Shown here: positions 6,677 through 15,367 of the stretch, in pieces | Layout of the letters: the number at the start of each line of letters is the position of its first letter | How positions within the stretch are numbered: the stretch's first letter is position 1 | Origin: a virus | Virus record (IMG/VR): IMGVR_UViG_3300017735_000133 | Span: 1-20,802 of that record | Direction: 5' to 3' (one strand) | DNA length: 20,802 nucleotides | The notes under the pieces: generated by a model | Databases searched by the model: none | Told to the model about the DNA's origin: nothing | The model's input: the letters and a program-made list of their open reading frames with translations, nothing else | Position numbers and translations under genes: made by a program

Positions 6677-9379
6677 ATGTCATCTACTAATATACAGAAC
6701 ATAACAGAACGATTAAAGTCCAAAGGCAAAGAATTAGCACAAACAGGTGCTGATGCTGCTTCACAAGTAGCAACTCAGTTTCAGACTTCAGGAAAAATTA
6801 CAGTAGGCGGCGTTGCAAGTGCTGTTGAAGGTGCATTATCAGAAATTAGGGGTGCAACACTCGACATGCCTAATTCTATAAACGGAATTACCGGACCAGC
6901 ACTTGGTTCACTTGATCTTGCACAAGGTGGAATAAGCCAAGTATTAAATAGTAAACTTCCTAGCTTTGCAGGAGGCGCAAGTTTAATCAGCGGAGGGCTT
7001 GGAGGAATTGCTCAAGCCTTTGGAGGATTAATGGGAGGCCTAGGAAAACAAAAAAATATTCTCAGCCCGTTCTCAAGTTACAACTATGTTTTTACACTAG
7101 GATGTTTGACAGACTTTGAATTAAATTTTCCAGACTTAACTTACAGATTTGCTGATCCTATGATTACAATTATTAAATCAGGAGGCGGAAAACCGTTAGT
7201 TGGAAGTAAAACTATATACGAAATAAACGGAAAAACAGAATATTTCATAGACGATGTTGAAATAGAAACTATGATAGCACCTAACCCCGCAACAAGATCT
7301 ACAAATGCACTATCTTTAAGTTTTAAAGTACAAGAACCATATAGCATGGGACTATTTTTACAAGCATTACAAATTGCAGCATTAAGTGCCGGTCATAAAA
7401 ATTATATCGATGCACCTTTTTGTCTAAGTGTTGAATTTAAAGGACACGCAGGAAACCGACCAATTAGTATACCAAATTCAAGGCGCATATTTCCTTTAAA
7501 ATTTACTGATATACAATTTGACGTTACAGAAGGCGGAAGCCAATATAATGTAACTGCCATTCCTTATCACGAAACAGCATTAACAGATCAGGCACAGTCT
7601 ACAAGAAATGATGTAACATTCGAAGGTAGAACAGTTGCAGAAATGTTACAGTGGGGATTTGATAGTCTGACTACAAATATGAACGAAAAAGAACTTGAAG
7701 GTGTTGAACAGGAAAATAAGTCCAAAGGTAATCAGTATATAATTATGTTTCCTACTAAGAAATCTAGTGCTGAAGAATCTGTAGAATTTGCTTCATCTGA
7801 AGACGAAGGATCAGCAACAACACAAGGCAACGATAGCGGCGCTGGAACACCAAAGCGTGAACTTACCGAAGAACAACAACAGAGATTATACGAGTCTGCT
7901 ATAGCTGTACAAGAAAAAAGCATGCCCATTGAAAAATTTAAAGCAGCACTAGATAAAGAACTAGGTATTAGTGTAAAGAGATCTGATCTCGGCGAAACAA
8001 TAAGAGATTATGCAGATGATCCAAAGAATATAAACGATATTGGAAGTTCAAAGATTGTAAAATCAAAAAATGACGTTGGCAAGAAAACTATGGTTAAACA
8101 AGCTGCTGCTGAAAGTGAAGAAGAAAAAGGAAAAATTGATCGTTGTAAAGTACAATGCAATCCTGATCAACGAATGATGACAGTTAGTAGTGGAAAGAAA
8201 ATAGAACAAATTATAGAAGATGTAATACTAGTAAGTGAATTTGGAAGAAGTGTTGTTGATCAAAAACCAGATGAAAACGGAATGCTTGATTGGTATAGAG
8301 TTGAAACTAATGTTTACAATGTTTCCGATCTCGAAAACATAGATAAAACCGGTCAACCACCAAAGATTTTTGTGTTTAGAGTTGTTCCGTATAAAGTACA
8401 TCACAGTAATTTTAGAAGTCCAACAGAAGCATCAAAAGGATTAGAAAGTTTACAAACACAAGCATCAAAAGAATACAATTATATCTATACAGGACAAAAT
8501 GACGATATTATTAATTTTGATATAAATTTTAACACTGCTTTCTTTAGTAGTATTGCAGGTGACTTTGGTCAAAAAACAGCTGACGCAAAAACATCTGCTA
8601 GTGGAGGCGTAAATGCAGATAACAAACCAGCTGCAACTGGTACTACTGATGCTGATGGAAATTCTATAAATGCTGATCCTGTAAAAGCTGATGTCAACAA
8701 AGGCAATACAACAGATACAGGCGGAGTTATGATACATCCAGAGTCGGTTGTTGCTGCAAACTTTAACGAAGCTTTGGTAAATGCACCATTAGACTTACTT
8801 AGTGTTGATTTAGAAATATGGGGAGATCCTTACTATATTGCTGATAGTGGAATGGGCAATTACAGTGCAGGTATAGGTCCATCAATGAACTTAACTTCGG
8901 ATGGTACAATGGATTATCAAAGCGGCGAAGTAGATATTGAACTAAATTTTAGGACACCTATTGATTATGTAGGAAACTATATGACATTTCCAGGAGGCGG
9001 TACAGCTCCTGTAGGTAAATTTAGTGGATTATATAAAGTATTATTTGTAGCTAATAAATTTTCAGGAGGCCAGTTTACACAAACATTACAGACAATGCGT
9101 AGGCCAAAGCAAGAATCAGATACTAACCAAGTAGCTACAAAAGACAATACAGGAGCGGTTACAACTGATGATCCTAAAAAGCAATTAATTGAAACTGAAA
9201 CTAATGCACTTACAGGTAATCCTGAAGGTTCAACATCAAGCACTAGTGCAACTGATGCTGGCGGAAATAATAACGGATTTGGAAATGCACAAGGTGGAGA
9301 ATTTGATACAACAACAGCTTCTAGTGCTGGCAAAGGAAAGCCACCAGTTTATAACACTGATCGAAGAGGTCCTCAGTAA
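6677..9379 (+). CDS. Large baseplate hub protein, gp27-like
   Basis: A 900-residue protein placed directly before the spike gene, where a gp27-type hub is expected. An N-terminal helical region is followed by a glycine-rich hydrophobic segment (about 99-123). A first beta-barrel part (about 130-310) includes NYVFTLGCL, DDVEIETMIAPN and FPLKFTDIQFDVTEGG. Residues about 365-490 are acidic, Gln-rich and probably disordered or helical. VSSGKKIEQIIEDVI (about 500) starts a further folded part. The C-terminal hub domain holds LDLLSVDLEIWGDPYYI (about 704-720) and GLYKVLFVANKFSGGQF (about 783-799), followed by a ~95-residue Ser/Thr/Gly tail. T4 gp27 has only 391 residues. The hub role comes from position and the C-terminal pattern; detailed homology is not proven. 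Confidence 0.6.
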   Translation: MSSTNIQNITERLKSKGKELAQTGADAASQVATQFQTSGKITVGGVASAVEGALSEIRGATLDMPNSINGITGPALGSLDLAQGGISQVLNSKLPSFAGGASLISGGLGGIAQAFGGLMGGLGKQKNILSPFSSYNYVFTLGCLTDFELNFPDLTYRFADPMITIIKSGGGKPLVGSKTIYEINGKTEYFIDDVEIETMIAPNPATRSTNALSLSFKVQEPYSMGLFLQALQIAALSAGHKNYIDAPFCLSVEFKGHAGNRPISIPNSRRIFPLKFTDIQFDVTEGGSQYNVTAIPYHETALTDQAQSTRNDVTFEGRTVAEMLQWGFDSLTTNMNEKELEGVEQENKSKGNQYIIMFPTKKSSAEESVEFASSEDEGSATTQGNDSGAGTPKRELTEEQQQRLYESAIAVQEKSMPIEKFKAALDKELGISVKRSDLGETIRDYADDPKNINDIGSSKIVKSKNDVGKKTMVKQAAAESEEEKGKIDRCKVQCNPDQRMMTVSSGKKIEQIIEDVILVSEFGRSVVDQKPDENGMLDWYRVETNVYNVSDLENIDKTGQPPKIFVFRVVPYKVHHSNFRSPTEASKGLESLQTQASKEYNYIYTGQNDDIINFDINFNTAFFSSIAGDFGQKTADAKTSASGGVNADNKPAATGTTDADGNSINADPVKADVNKGNTTDTGGVMIHPESVVAANFNEALVNAPLDLLSVDLEIWGDPYYIADSGMGNYSAGIGPSMNLTSDGTMDYQSGEVDIELNFRTPIDYVGNYMTFPGGGTAPVGKFSGLYKVLFVANKFSGGQFTQTLQTMRRPKQESDTNQVATKDNTGAVTTDDPKKQLIETETNALTGNPEGSTSSTSATDAGGNNNGFGNAQGGEFDTTTASSAGKGKPPVYNTDRRGPQ

Positions 9380-11316
9380 TGGCTAAAGAAACACGTTCAC
9401 CCCACGTCAAACAACAGGCAAAACAATTAGAAGGTCCGGGTCCGTATGTGGCTATTGTTAGAGAACATCTTGATGTAGATTACATGGGATCAGTAAAGGT
9501 AGAACTTTTAAAAACCAGTAGCGAAGGTAACTCAGAATCTTCCGGCGAATATGTTCCGGTAAGTTATCTTAGTCCGTTCTACGGAGTTACGCCGTTTTCA
9601 GGTGTAAGCGAAAATGATGGATTTGATTATACACAAAAAAGTTATGGCTTTTGGGCTGTACCACCTGATATTGGCACTAAGGTACTAGTTATATTTGCTG
9701 AAGGAAACAGAGGTAAAGGATATTGGATAGGCTGTATACAAGATCAAAATATGAACTTTATGGTTCCTGGAAATGCAAGTACTAAGTTTAACAAAGAGGA
9801 TCCTACAAAAGCAAGACCAGTCGGCGAGTATAATAAAAAAACTGAAGAAGCTAACGGATCAAACGCAACACAATATTTAAAGCCGTGTAACGCTGATGCG
9901 TGTGCTGTTTTAGATAACAACGGATTAGCAGACGATCCTGTTCGAGGAACAACAACTTCTAGTGCTAGACGAGATTTGCCTAGTATGGTATTTGGTTGGA
10001 GTAGTCCTGGACCAGTAGATAGACGTGATGGAAAACCTATAGTAAAGTCTGGAGGCAAAATTGACGGCATAGATATAAAAGCAAGTAGGCTAACAGGAAC
10101 AACGTTAGTTATGGATGACGGTGATCCTACGCTTTTTAGAAAAGGATCTGCTAAAACTTCACCTAGCGAATATGCTAGTATACCAGACGGTGGTGATCCT
10201 ACAAAACCGTTTAACGAATTATTTAGAATTCGTACTAGAACCGGACATCAAATATTATTACATAATTCAGAAGACTTAGTATACATTGCACACGGTAGTG
10301 GTGATAGCTGGATTGAAATGACAGCTAACGGAAAAATTGACATTTATTCAAAAGATAGTATTAGTATTCATACTGAAAATGACTTTAATTTTAAAGCAGA
10401 TAGAAATATTAATTTAGAAGCAGGACAAAATATTAATATAAAAGCGGGCAATCAAATGGCAATGGAAACATCAGCTAATTGGACAGTAAAAGTAGGAGCA
10501 GACGGCATGCTTACATGTGCTGGTTCAAGTAATATCAAATCTGCAGCACATAAAGAAACAGCTGGTAGAATTGATATGAATGGTCCTGCTGCGGCAGAAG
10601 CAGGTGCTGCACCGATTCCAAATAGAGTACCTAAGCGAGGATCTTGGACAGGACAAGAAAATAAGAATCCCGAAGAACACACTCCTGAAAAAACAGATAA
10701 CGATCCTAAAAAGATAGAAGAAGGTAAAGCAAACGCTACTAGTGATGATAAAAATAAAGAGAAAAATCCTGAAGATACATTCAAGCAATGCCAAGTTCCA
10801 GCTGCAAGCGGCAATCCAAACGAAGATAGGGCAAATGAAGAAGCCGCCGCTGAAAACAAAGATGCTACATTAGTAAACCAAAATGGCCAACCACAAACTG
10901 AAACAACAACTACAGTATCAGACGACGGTACTAAAACATCTACAACATCAACAACTACAACCGAAACAATTACTTCTGGCGGTAAAGCTGTATTAGTAGG
11001 TAATGATGGAAATGTAATTCCTGAAGCGTCTGCACCTAAAATTACAGGATATGCAAAGGATGCCGAAGGAAAAGTAACAGCTAGATTTGAAGAAGTAACG
11101 GGTGTAGATGCTGACGGTTTTAGTTATACTGAAAAGAAGCGTATTGCTGTAGATCCAGTAACTGGTAAAGATGTTATAAAAGGCGGACCAGAATATAAAC
11201 CTGATAGAATTAACACAACACCTGTACCCATAACTGCAGATCAACAAGCCCAGATAGATGCAGAAACAGCCGCATTTGAGGCAGAGTATGATGCCAGGCG
11301 TGGCACACAAACCTAG
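9379..11316 (+). CDS. 5: Baseplate spike protein, gp5/VgrG-like, apparently without lysozyme domain
   Basis: The 645-residue product resembles the T4 cell-puncturing spike. Residues about 21-130 look like the gp5 N-terminal OB-fold (GPYVAIVREHLDVDYMGSVKV to GYWIGCIQDQNMNFMVPG). After a linker with no visible lysozyme motif, RLTGTTLVMDDGDP and FRIRTRTGHQILLHN (about 237-295) lead into a repetitive beta-helix (SISIHTENDFNFKADRNI, NLEAGQNINIKAG, to about 380) typical of gp5 C-termini and VgrG. From about 405 to 645 there is an unusual charged, Thr-rich tail with TTTT and STTTTET runs. T4 gp5 has OB-fold, lysozyme and beta-helix in 575 residues; here the lysozyme module is missing. The start overlaps the hub stop as TAATG. 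Confidence 0.78.
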   Translation: MAKETRSPHVKQQAKQLEGPGPYVAIVREHLDVDYMGSVKVELLKTSSEGNSESSGEYVPVSYLSPFYGVTPFSGVSENDGFDYTQKSYGFWAVPPDIGTKVLVIFAEGNRGKGYWIGCIQDQNMNFMVPGNASTKFNKEDPTKARPVGEYNKKTEEANGSNATQYLKPCNADACAVLDNNGLADDPVRGTTTSSARRDLPSMVFGWSSPGPVDRRDGKPIVKSGGKIDGIDIKASRLTGTTLVMDDGDPTLFRKGSAKTSPSEYASIPDGGDPTKPFNELFRIRTRTGHQILLHNSEDLVYIAHGSGDSWIEMTANGKIDIYSKDSISIHTENDFNFKADRNINLEAGQNINIKAGNQMAMETSANWTVKVGADGMLTCAGSSNIKSAAHKETAGRIDMNGPAAAEAGAAPIPNRVPKRGSWTGQENKNPEEHTPEKTDNDPKKIEEGKANATSDDKNKEKNPEDTFKQCQVPAASGNPNEDRANEEAAAENKDATLVNQNGQPQTETTTTVSDDGTKTSTTSTTTTETITSGGKAVLVGNDGNVIPEASAPKITGYAKDAEGKVTARFEEVTGVDADGFSYTEKKRIAVDPVTGKDVIKGGPEYKPDRINTTPVPITADQQAQIDAETAAFEAEYDARRGTQT

Positions 11317-11327
11317 GAAAATAAGAT

Positions 11328-11777
11328 ATGAGCACACAAGAAAAAAGATTATATCAAGATATTAATATCAAATCTAATAAAAAACCTGATTATGGTATAG
11401 GATCAAAGACTTATAAAGGATTTAGTACAACCGATCCTGATCAAAACGGATTTAATTTATATGACTTTAGTCTTATTAAACAAGATATTATCAATCATTT
11501 TCATATAAGACAAGGTGAATTATTATCTAACCCGACCTTTGGAACAATTATTTGGGACGTTTTACACGAACCAATGACTGAACAGTTAAAGCAAATTATT
11601 ATTGATAATGTAACAGAAATCATTAATTACGATCCAAGAATAAATGTAAATTCAGTTACTGTAGACGAGTACGAAAGTGGACTACAGATTGAAGCAGAAA
11701 TACTATTTTTAACTTATAATATTGTTGAAAATATGCGTTTAACTTTTGATCAAAATAACGGATTTTTAAATACCTAA
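11328..11777 (+). CDS. 25: Baseplate wedge subunit gp25
   Basis: A 149-residue protein of the gp25/gpW family, which forms the core bundle of each baseplate wedge with gp6 and starts sheath assembly. Family landmarks are RQGELLSNPTFGTIIWDVLHEP (about 61-82), LKQIIIDNVTEIINYDPRI (about 87-105) and a final beta-sheet around GLQIEAEILFLTYN. Length is close to T4 gp25 (132 residues). AGGAAA (11315-11320) overlaps the spike stop codon and serves as ribosome binding site. It is followed by a 56-base gap carrying a late-promoter-like element. Confidence 0.92.
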   Translation: MSTQEKRLYQDINIKSNKKPDYGIGSKTYKGFSTTDPDQNGFNLYDFSLIKQDIINHFHIRQGELLSNPTFGTIIWDVLHEPMTEQLKQIIIDNVTEIINYDPRINVNSVTVDEYESGLQIEAEILFLTYNIVENMRLTFDQNNGFLNT

Positions 11778-11801
11778 TAATATACGTAGTTAATCAATAC
11801 T

Positions 11802-11809
11802 GATAAATA
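11802..11809 (+). promoter_or_regulatory. Late-promoter-like element before gp6
   Basis: GATAAATA matches the T4 late consensus TATAAATA at 7 of 8 positions and lies in the only sizeable gap of the baseplate operon, about 25 bases before the gp6 ATG. AAAGGA (11819-11824) follows as ribosome binding site. It would give gp6 and the giant gene their own late promoter. Confidence 0.6.
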
Positions 11810-11833
11810 CTGTATAATAAAGGAAAGCCAAAT

Positions 11834-14800
11834 ATGTCCTCGACTGATAGACAAAATAGATTACTAGTAGCAGAAGATTGGAAGCGTATCTACCAAAGTT
11901 ATAGAAACGCTGATTTCAAATCTTATGACTTTGATAACTTGCGTAGAACAATGATAAATTATCTACGTCAAAATTACCCAGAAGATTTTAACGATTATAT
12001 TGAAAGTTCGGAATACCTTGCTTTGATCGACATGATTGCTTTCCTTGGTCAAAACATTGCTTTCCGTACAGATTTAAATGCACGTGAAAACTTTCTAGAA
12101 CTTGCAGAACGTAGAGAAAGTGTTCTCCGTCTTGCACGTACACTATCTTACAATCCAAAGCGTAATCAGTCAGCTAACGGATTACTTAAAATTGAAAGTG
12201 TTAGTACAACTGAAACTGTTAGAGATAGTAATGGAATTAATCTAGAAAACCAAACAATAATATGGAATGATCCTAGTAATGCAAATTGGCAAGAACAATT
12301 CACAAAAATTTTAAATGCATCATTACCGGTTAATAACCCTATTGGTAGACCAGTTAAAAAAGATACAGTAAATAATATCCCAACAGAGCAATACAGATTT
12401 AGTAGTACTAATACAGGAGTACCGGTTTTTGGATTTAATAAAAGTATAAGCGGAAGTACTAGTAGATTTGAAATTGTAAGTACTGATGTAAACAATGGAG
12501 CAATTGAAGAAGAAGCTCCGTATCCAGGAAATAACTTTGCATTTTTATATCGCAATGATGGCAAAGGTCCTAGTAGCACCAATAGCGGATATTTTTGTCA
12601 TTTCAGACAAGGTGCATTAGATAGTGGATCCTTCATTGTTGATGCACCAAGTTCTAATCAGGTTGTTTCAATTGATGCAACTAATGTTAACAATTCAGAT
12701 GTTTGGTTATATTCAGTAGATGATTTTGGACTAGAACAAGAACTATGGACAAAAGTTCAAGCAGTTGAAGGCAACAATGTAGTTTATAATAGTCTAAGTA
12801 AAAGTATCAGAAATATTTTCAGTGTGTTAACAAGAGCGAATGATAGAATTAGTTTAATATTTTCGGATGGAACTTTCGGCAATTTACCGCAGGGAAATTT
12901 TAAAGTATATTATCGAACTGGTAAAAATCAAAGATTAGTAATTGATCCAAAAGACATGCGTGGTATTAGTATACAAATTCCATATGTAAGCAAATCAGGA
13001 AAAAGCGAAAGTCTTTCATTAGTATTCCAATTAAAGTATACAGTAGACAATGCGAGTATTAGTGAAACAAATGCAAGTATTAAGCGTAATGCTCCATCTA
13101 GTTACTACACACAAAACAGAATGGTAACAGCAGAAGATTACCAGATTGCTCCTCTTACTTCAAGCCAAGAAATTATTAAAGTAAAAAGTGTTAATAGGAC
13201 ATCAAGCGGAATAAGCAGATATCTAGATCTTGTAGACGCAACGGGTAGATATAGTAAAACAAATTTATTTGCTGTAGACGGAATTTTAACAAGAGAACTT
13301 ATTGATACAAAAGTTGGATTTGATTTTGTTACTAAAACAGATATCGAAGGTGCAATAGCAAATGTTATACAACCAGTTTTAGAAAACAGAAAAATTAAAA
13401 ATTATTACCTTACTAATTTTCCAAAAATATTAGTAGGTGATTTGGGCTTAGTATGGAATAGTAGCACAGTTGACTCAAATCAAAATACTGGTTATTTTAC
13501 AAATGCTGCAGGTACTAGACAGCAATTAGGTACTTTTACAGCTAGTACATTAAAATTAATGCGAGCAGGAACACTACTTAAATTTATTGCTCCGACAGGC
13601 AAGCATTTTATGAAGACTGATAATAATAAAATAATGGAAGGCGCAGCCGACCATCCAGGATCAGTTGATTACCTATGGGCAAAGATTGTAAGCACTGAAG
13701 GTAACGGAACAGTAGTTGCAGATGATGGTACAGGACCAGTTTTAATAAATGACATAATTCCACAAGGCGCAAAACTTACTCAAATTATTCCTAGAATTGC
13801 TAATGATATACAAGCATCAGTTCAAACACAACTTGTTGATCAAATTTTTGCTTATAGAACTTTTGGTTTAAGATTTGATATAAATTTAGGAGAATGGAGA
13901 TTAGTATCTTCTACTAATTTAGATAGTGCAAGTGCATTTAGTATTGGTAAAGCAGGAGATAACACTAATCAGCAATTAGATGCAAGTTGGTTATTATTGT
14001 TTGAAACTAACGGTGAAACGTATACTGTTACATACAGAGGTTCTAGATACTTGTTTGAAAGCGATGAAGAAGTTAGATTCTATTTTGATAATAGTGATAA
14101 AGTTTATAATAATAGAACTGGTAAAATTATCAAAGATAAAATTAGTATGCTAAGTATTAACCAAAAAGATCCAACATCAAATCCAGTGCCTTACACAGTT
14201 GACTATGATTGGGAAATTGTAGAAGATTATAGAGATACAGAAGGTTATGTAAACAGTAAAAAAGTCCAAGTTAGTTTCTTTGATGCTGACGATGACGGAG
14301 TTGTTGATGATCCAGATTTATTTGATGTTATTGTTAATGAGACAAATAATCCTTTAGAAAAGTATATATTTTCTGAAAAAGTTACAAGCATTGATGGCGT
14401 TGAAGAATGGTTCTATAAACCAAACAGTGTATTAAATGTTGTTGTTCTTCAAAATAAAGCAAGTTTAGGATCTACTACATTATACGCAGATAACCAAATA
14501 TTTTATTATGTAGATGAAAATATTTTTGAAATACTTGATAAGACTACAAGTAACTTAAATATTTCACAAAAATATAGAGCACAAATTGGTCGAGATAATA
14601 TAAAATTTCATTATGTGCATGCTGCTGACGAAAGCACACGTATAGATCCTAGTGTGAGTAATATTATCGATTCTTATTTACTAACAAGATCATATGATAA
14701 TAGTTTTAGACAATATTTAGATGGTATTACAAATACTAAACCGTTAGCACCTAGTAGTGACAGTTTATTTTTAAATTATGGCGCAAACTTAAATAACATT

Positions 14801-15367
14801 AAATCGTTAAGTGATGAAATTATATATCATCCAGTAAAGTATAAAATTTTATTTGGAACAAAGGCTGATGCTGAATTCCAAGCAGATTTTAAAATTGTAA
14901 AAAATCCTGATATTGTTATAAACGACAACGAAATAAAATCAAGAGTAATAAGTGCAATAAATGAATTTTTTGCTTTAGACAACTGGGACTTTGGCGAAAC
15001 TTTTTATTTTACAGAACTAACAGCATATGTAATGCAACAACTTGCACCGAATATTGTTACTTTTGTAATTGTACCAAAACAAATAGATCAAACTTTTGGA
15101 AGTCTTTTTGAAATAAAATCAGAATCGGATGAAATATTCATTAGTGGAGCAACAGTAACTGATGTGGCAATAATCGATAATGTTACAGCTACACGCCTTA
15201 AAGCAGAAGGCGCAATTACTACAACAGCAACTACTACAGGTAATATTGGAATAACAAGTACTAATTTAAACACAGGTACTAGTAGTTCAAGTGGATCTAG
15301 CAGTTCAAGTGGATCTAGCAGTTCAAGCGGCTCAGGCAGCTCAGGCAGTGGCGGAGGAGGCTACTAA
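11834..15367 (+). CDS. 6: Baseplate wedge subunit gp6, enlarged, with Ser/Gly tail
   Basis: gp6 forms the inner ring of the contractile-tail baseplate with gp25 and gp7. The N-terminal ~120 residues are the typical gp6 start (DFDNLRRTMINYL, YLALIDMIAFLGQNIAFRTD, ARENFLELAERRESVLRLA). The C-terminal part has the gp6/gpJ-like region (EIKSRVISAINEFFALDNWDFGE, then LTAYVMQQLAPNIVTFVIVPK, around 1040-1085). At 1177 residues it is far longer than T4 gp6 (660); the excess is in the middle, mostly beta-rich. An EF-hand-like loop DADDDGVVDDPD lies at 817-828. The last ~30 residues are a Ser/Gly repeat ending in GGGGY. The stop shares a base with the next ATG. Confidence 0.9.
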   Translation: MSSTDRQNRLLVAEDWKRIYQSYRNADFKSYDFDNLRRTMINYLRQNYPEDFNDYIESSEYLALIDMIAFLGQNIAFRTDLNARENFLELAERRESVLRLARTLSYNPKRNQSANGLLKIESVSTTETVRDSNGINLENQTIIWNDPSNANWQEQFTKILNASLPVNNPIGRPVKKDTVNNIPTEQYRFSSTNTGVPVFGFNKSISGSTSRFEIVSTDVNNGAIEEEAPYPGNNFAFLYRNDGKGPSSTNSGYFCHFRQGALDSGSFIVDAPSSNQVVSIDATNVNNSDVWLYSVDDFGLEQELWTKVQAVEGNNVVYNSLSKSIRNIFSVLTRANDRISLIFSDGTFGNLPQGNFKVYYRTGKNQRLVIDPKDMRGISIQIPYVSKSGKSESLSLVFQLKYTVDNASISETNASIKRNAPSSYYTQNRMVTAEDYQIAPLTSSQEIIKVKSVNRTSSGISRYLDLVDATGRYSKTNLFAVDGILTRELIDTKVGFDFVTKTDIEGAIANVIQPVLENRKIKNYYLTNFPKILVGDLGLVWNSSTVDSNQNTGYFTNAAGTRQQLGTFTASTLKLMRAGTLLKFIAPTGKHFMKTDNNKIMEGAADHPGSVDYLWAKIVSTEGNGTVVADDGTGPVLINDIIPQGAKLTQIIPRIANDIQASVQTQLVDQIFAYRTFGLRFDINLGEWRLVSSTNLDSASAFSIGKAGDNTNQQLDASWLLLFETNGETYTVTYRGSRYLFESDEEVRFYFDNSDKVYNNRTGKIIKDKISMLSINQKDPTSNPVPYTVDYDWEIVEDYRDTEGYVNSKKVQVSFFDADDDGVVDDPDLFDVIVNETNNPLEKYIFSEKVTSIDGVEEWFYKPNSVLNVVVLQNKASLGSTTLYADNQIFYYVDENIFEILDKTTSNLNISQKYRAQIGRDNIKFHYVHAADESTRIDPSVSNIIDSYLLTRSYDNSFRQYLDGITNTKPLAPSSDSLFLNYGANLNNIKSLSDEIIYHPVKYKILFGTKADAEFQADFKIVKNPDIVINDNEIKSRVISAINEFFALDNWDFGETFYFTELTAYVMQQLAPNIVTFVIVPKQIDQTFGSLFEIKSESDEIFISGATVTDVAIIDNVTATRLKAEGAITTTATTTGNIGITSTNLNTGTSSSSGSSSSSGSSSSSGSGSSGSGGGGY
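15284..15337 (+). repeat. 18-bp tandem repeat coding the gp6 Ser/Gly tail
   Basis: The unit AGTTCAAGTGGATCTAGC occurs twice exactly (15284-15301, 15302-15319) and a third time with changes (15320-15337), followed by shorter related AGCTCAGGC units. Because the unit is 18 bases, copy-number change would lengthen or shorten the SSGSSS tail without a frameshift. Confidence 0.85.
15353..15360 (+). promoter_or_regulatory. Shine-Dalgarno site formed by gp6 terminal glycine codons
   Basis: GGAGGAGG is read as Gly codons at the end of gp6 and lies 6 bases before the ATG at 15367. It is a near-perfect ribosome binding site and fixes the start of the giant gene. Confidence 0.7.

Noticed and set aside
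8650-8700. Second calcium loop (DADGNSINAD) in the hub protein
   Set aside because: Acidic residues do not fall on EF-hand positions 5 and 12, and it lies in a low-complexity part.
10452-10859. 135-codon minus-strand open frame antisense to the spike gene
   Set aside because: Shadow of the strongly coding plus-strand frame; the Ser/Phe/Ala-rich product matches nothing and has no start signals.
12166-12582. 138-codon minus-strand open frame antisense to gp6
   Set aside because: Lies wholly within the certain gp6 frame and has Leu/Val-rich shadow composition.
15284-15350. CRISPR-like or regulatory iteron array
   Set aside because: Units are directly adjacent without spacers and in frame with the Ser/Gly tail, so they are explained as coding repeats.
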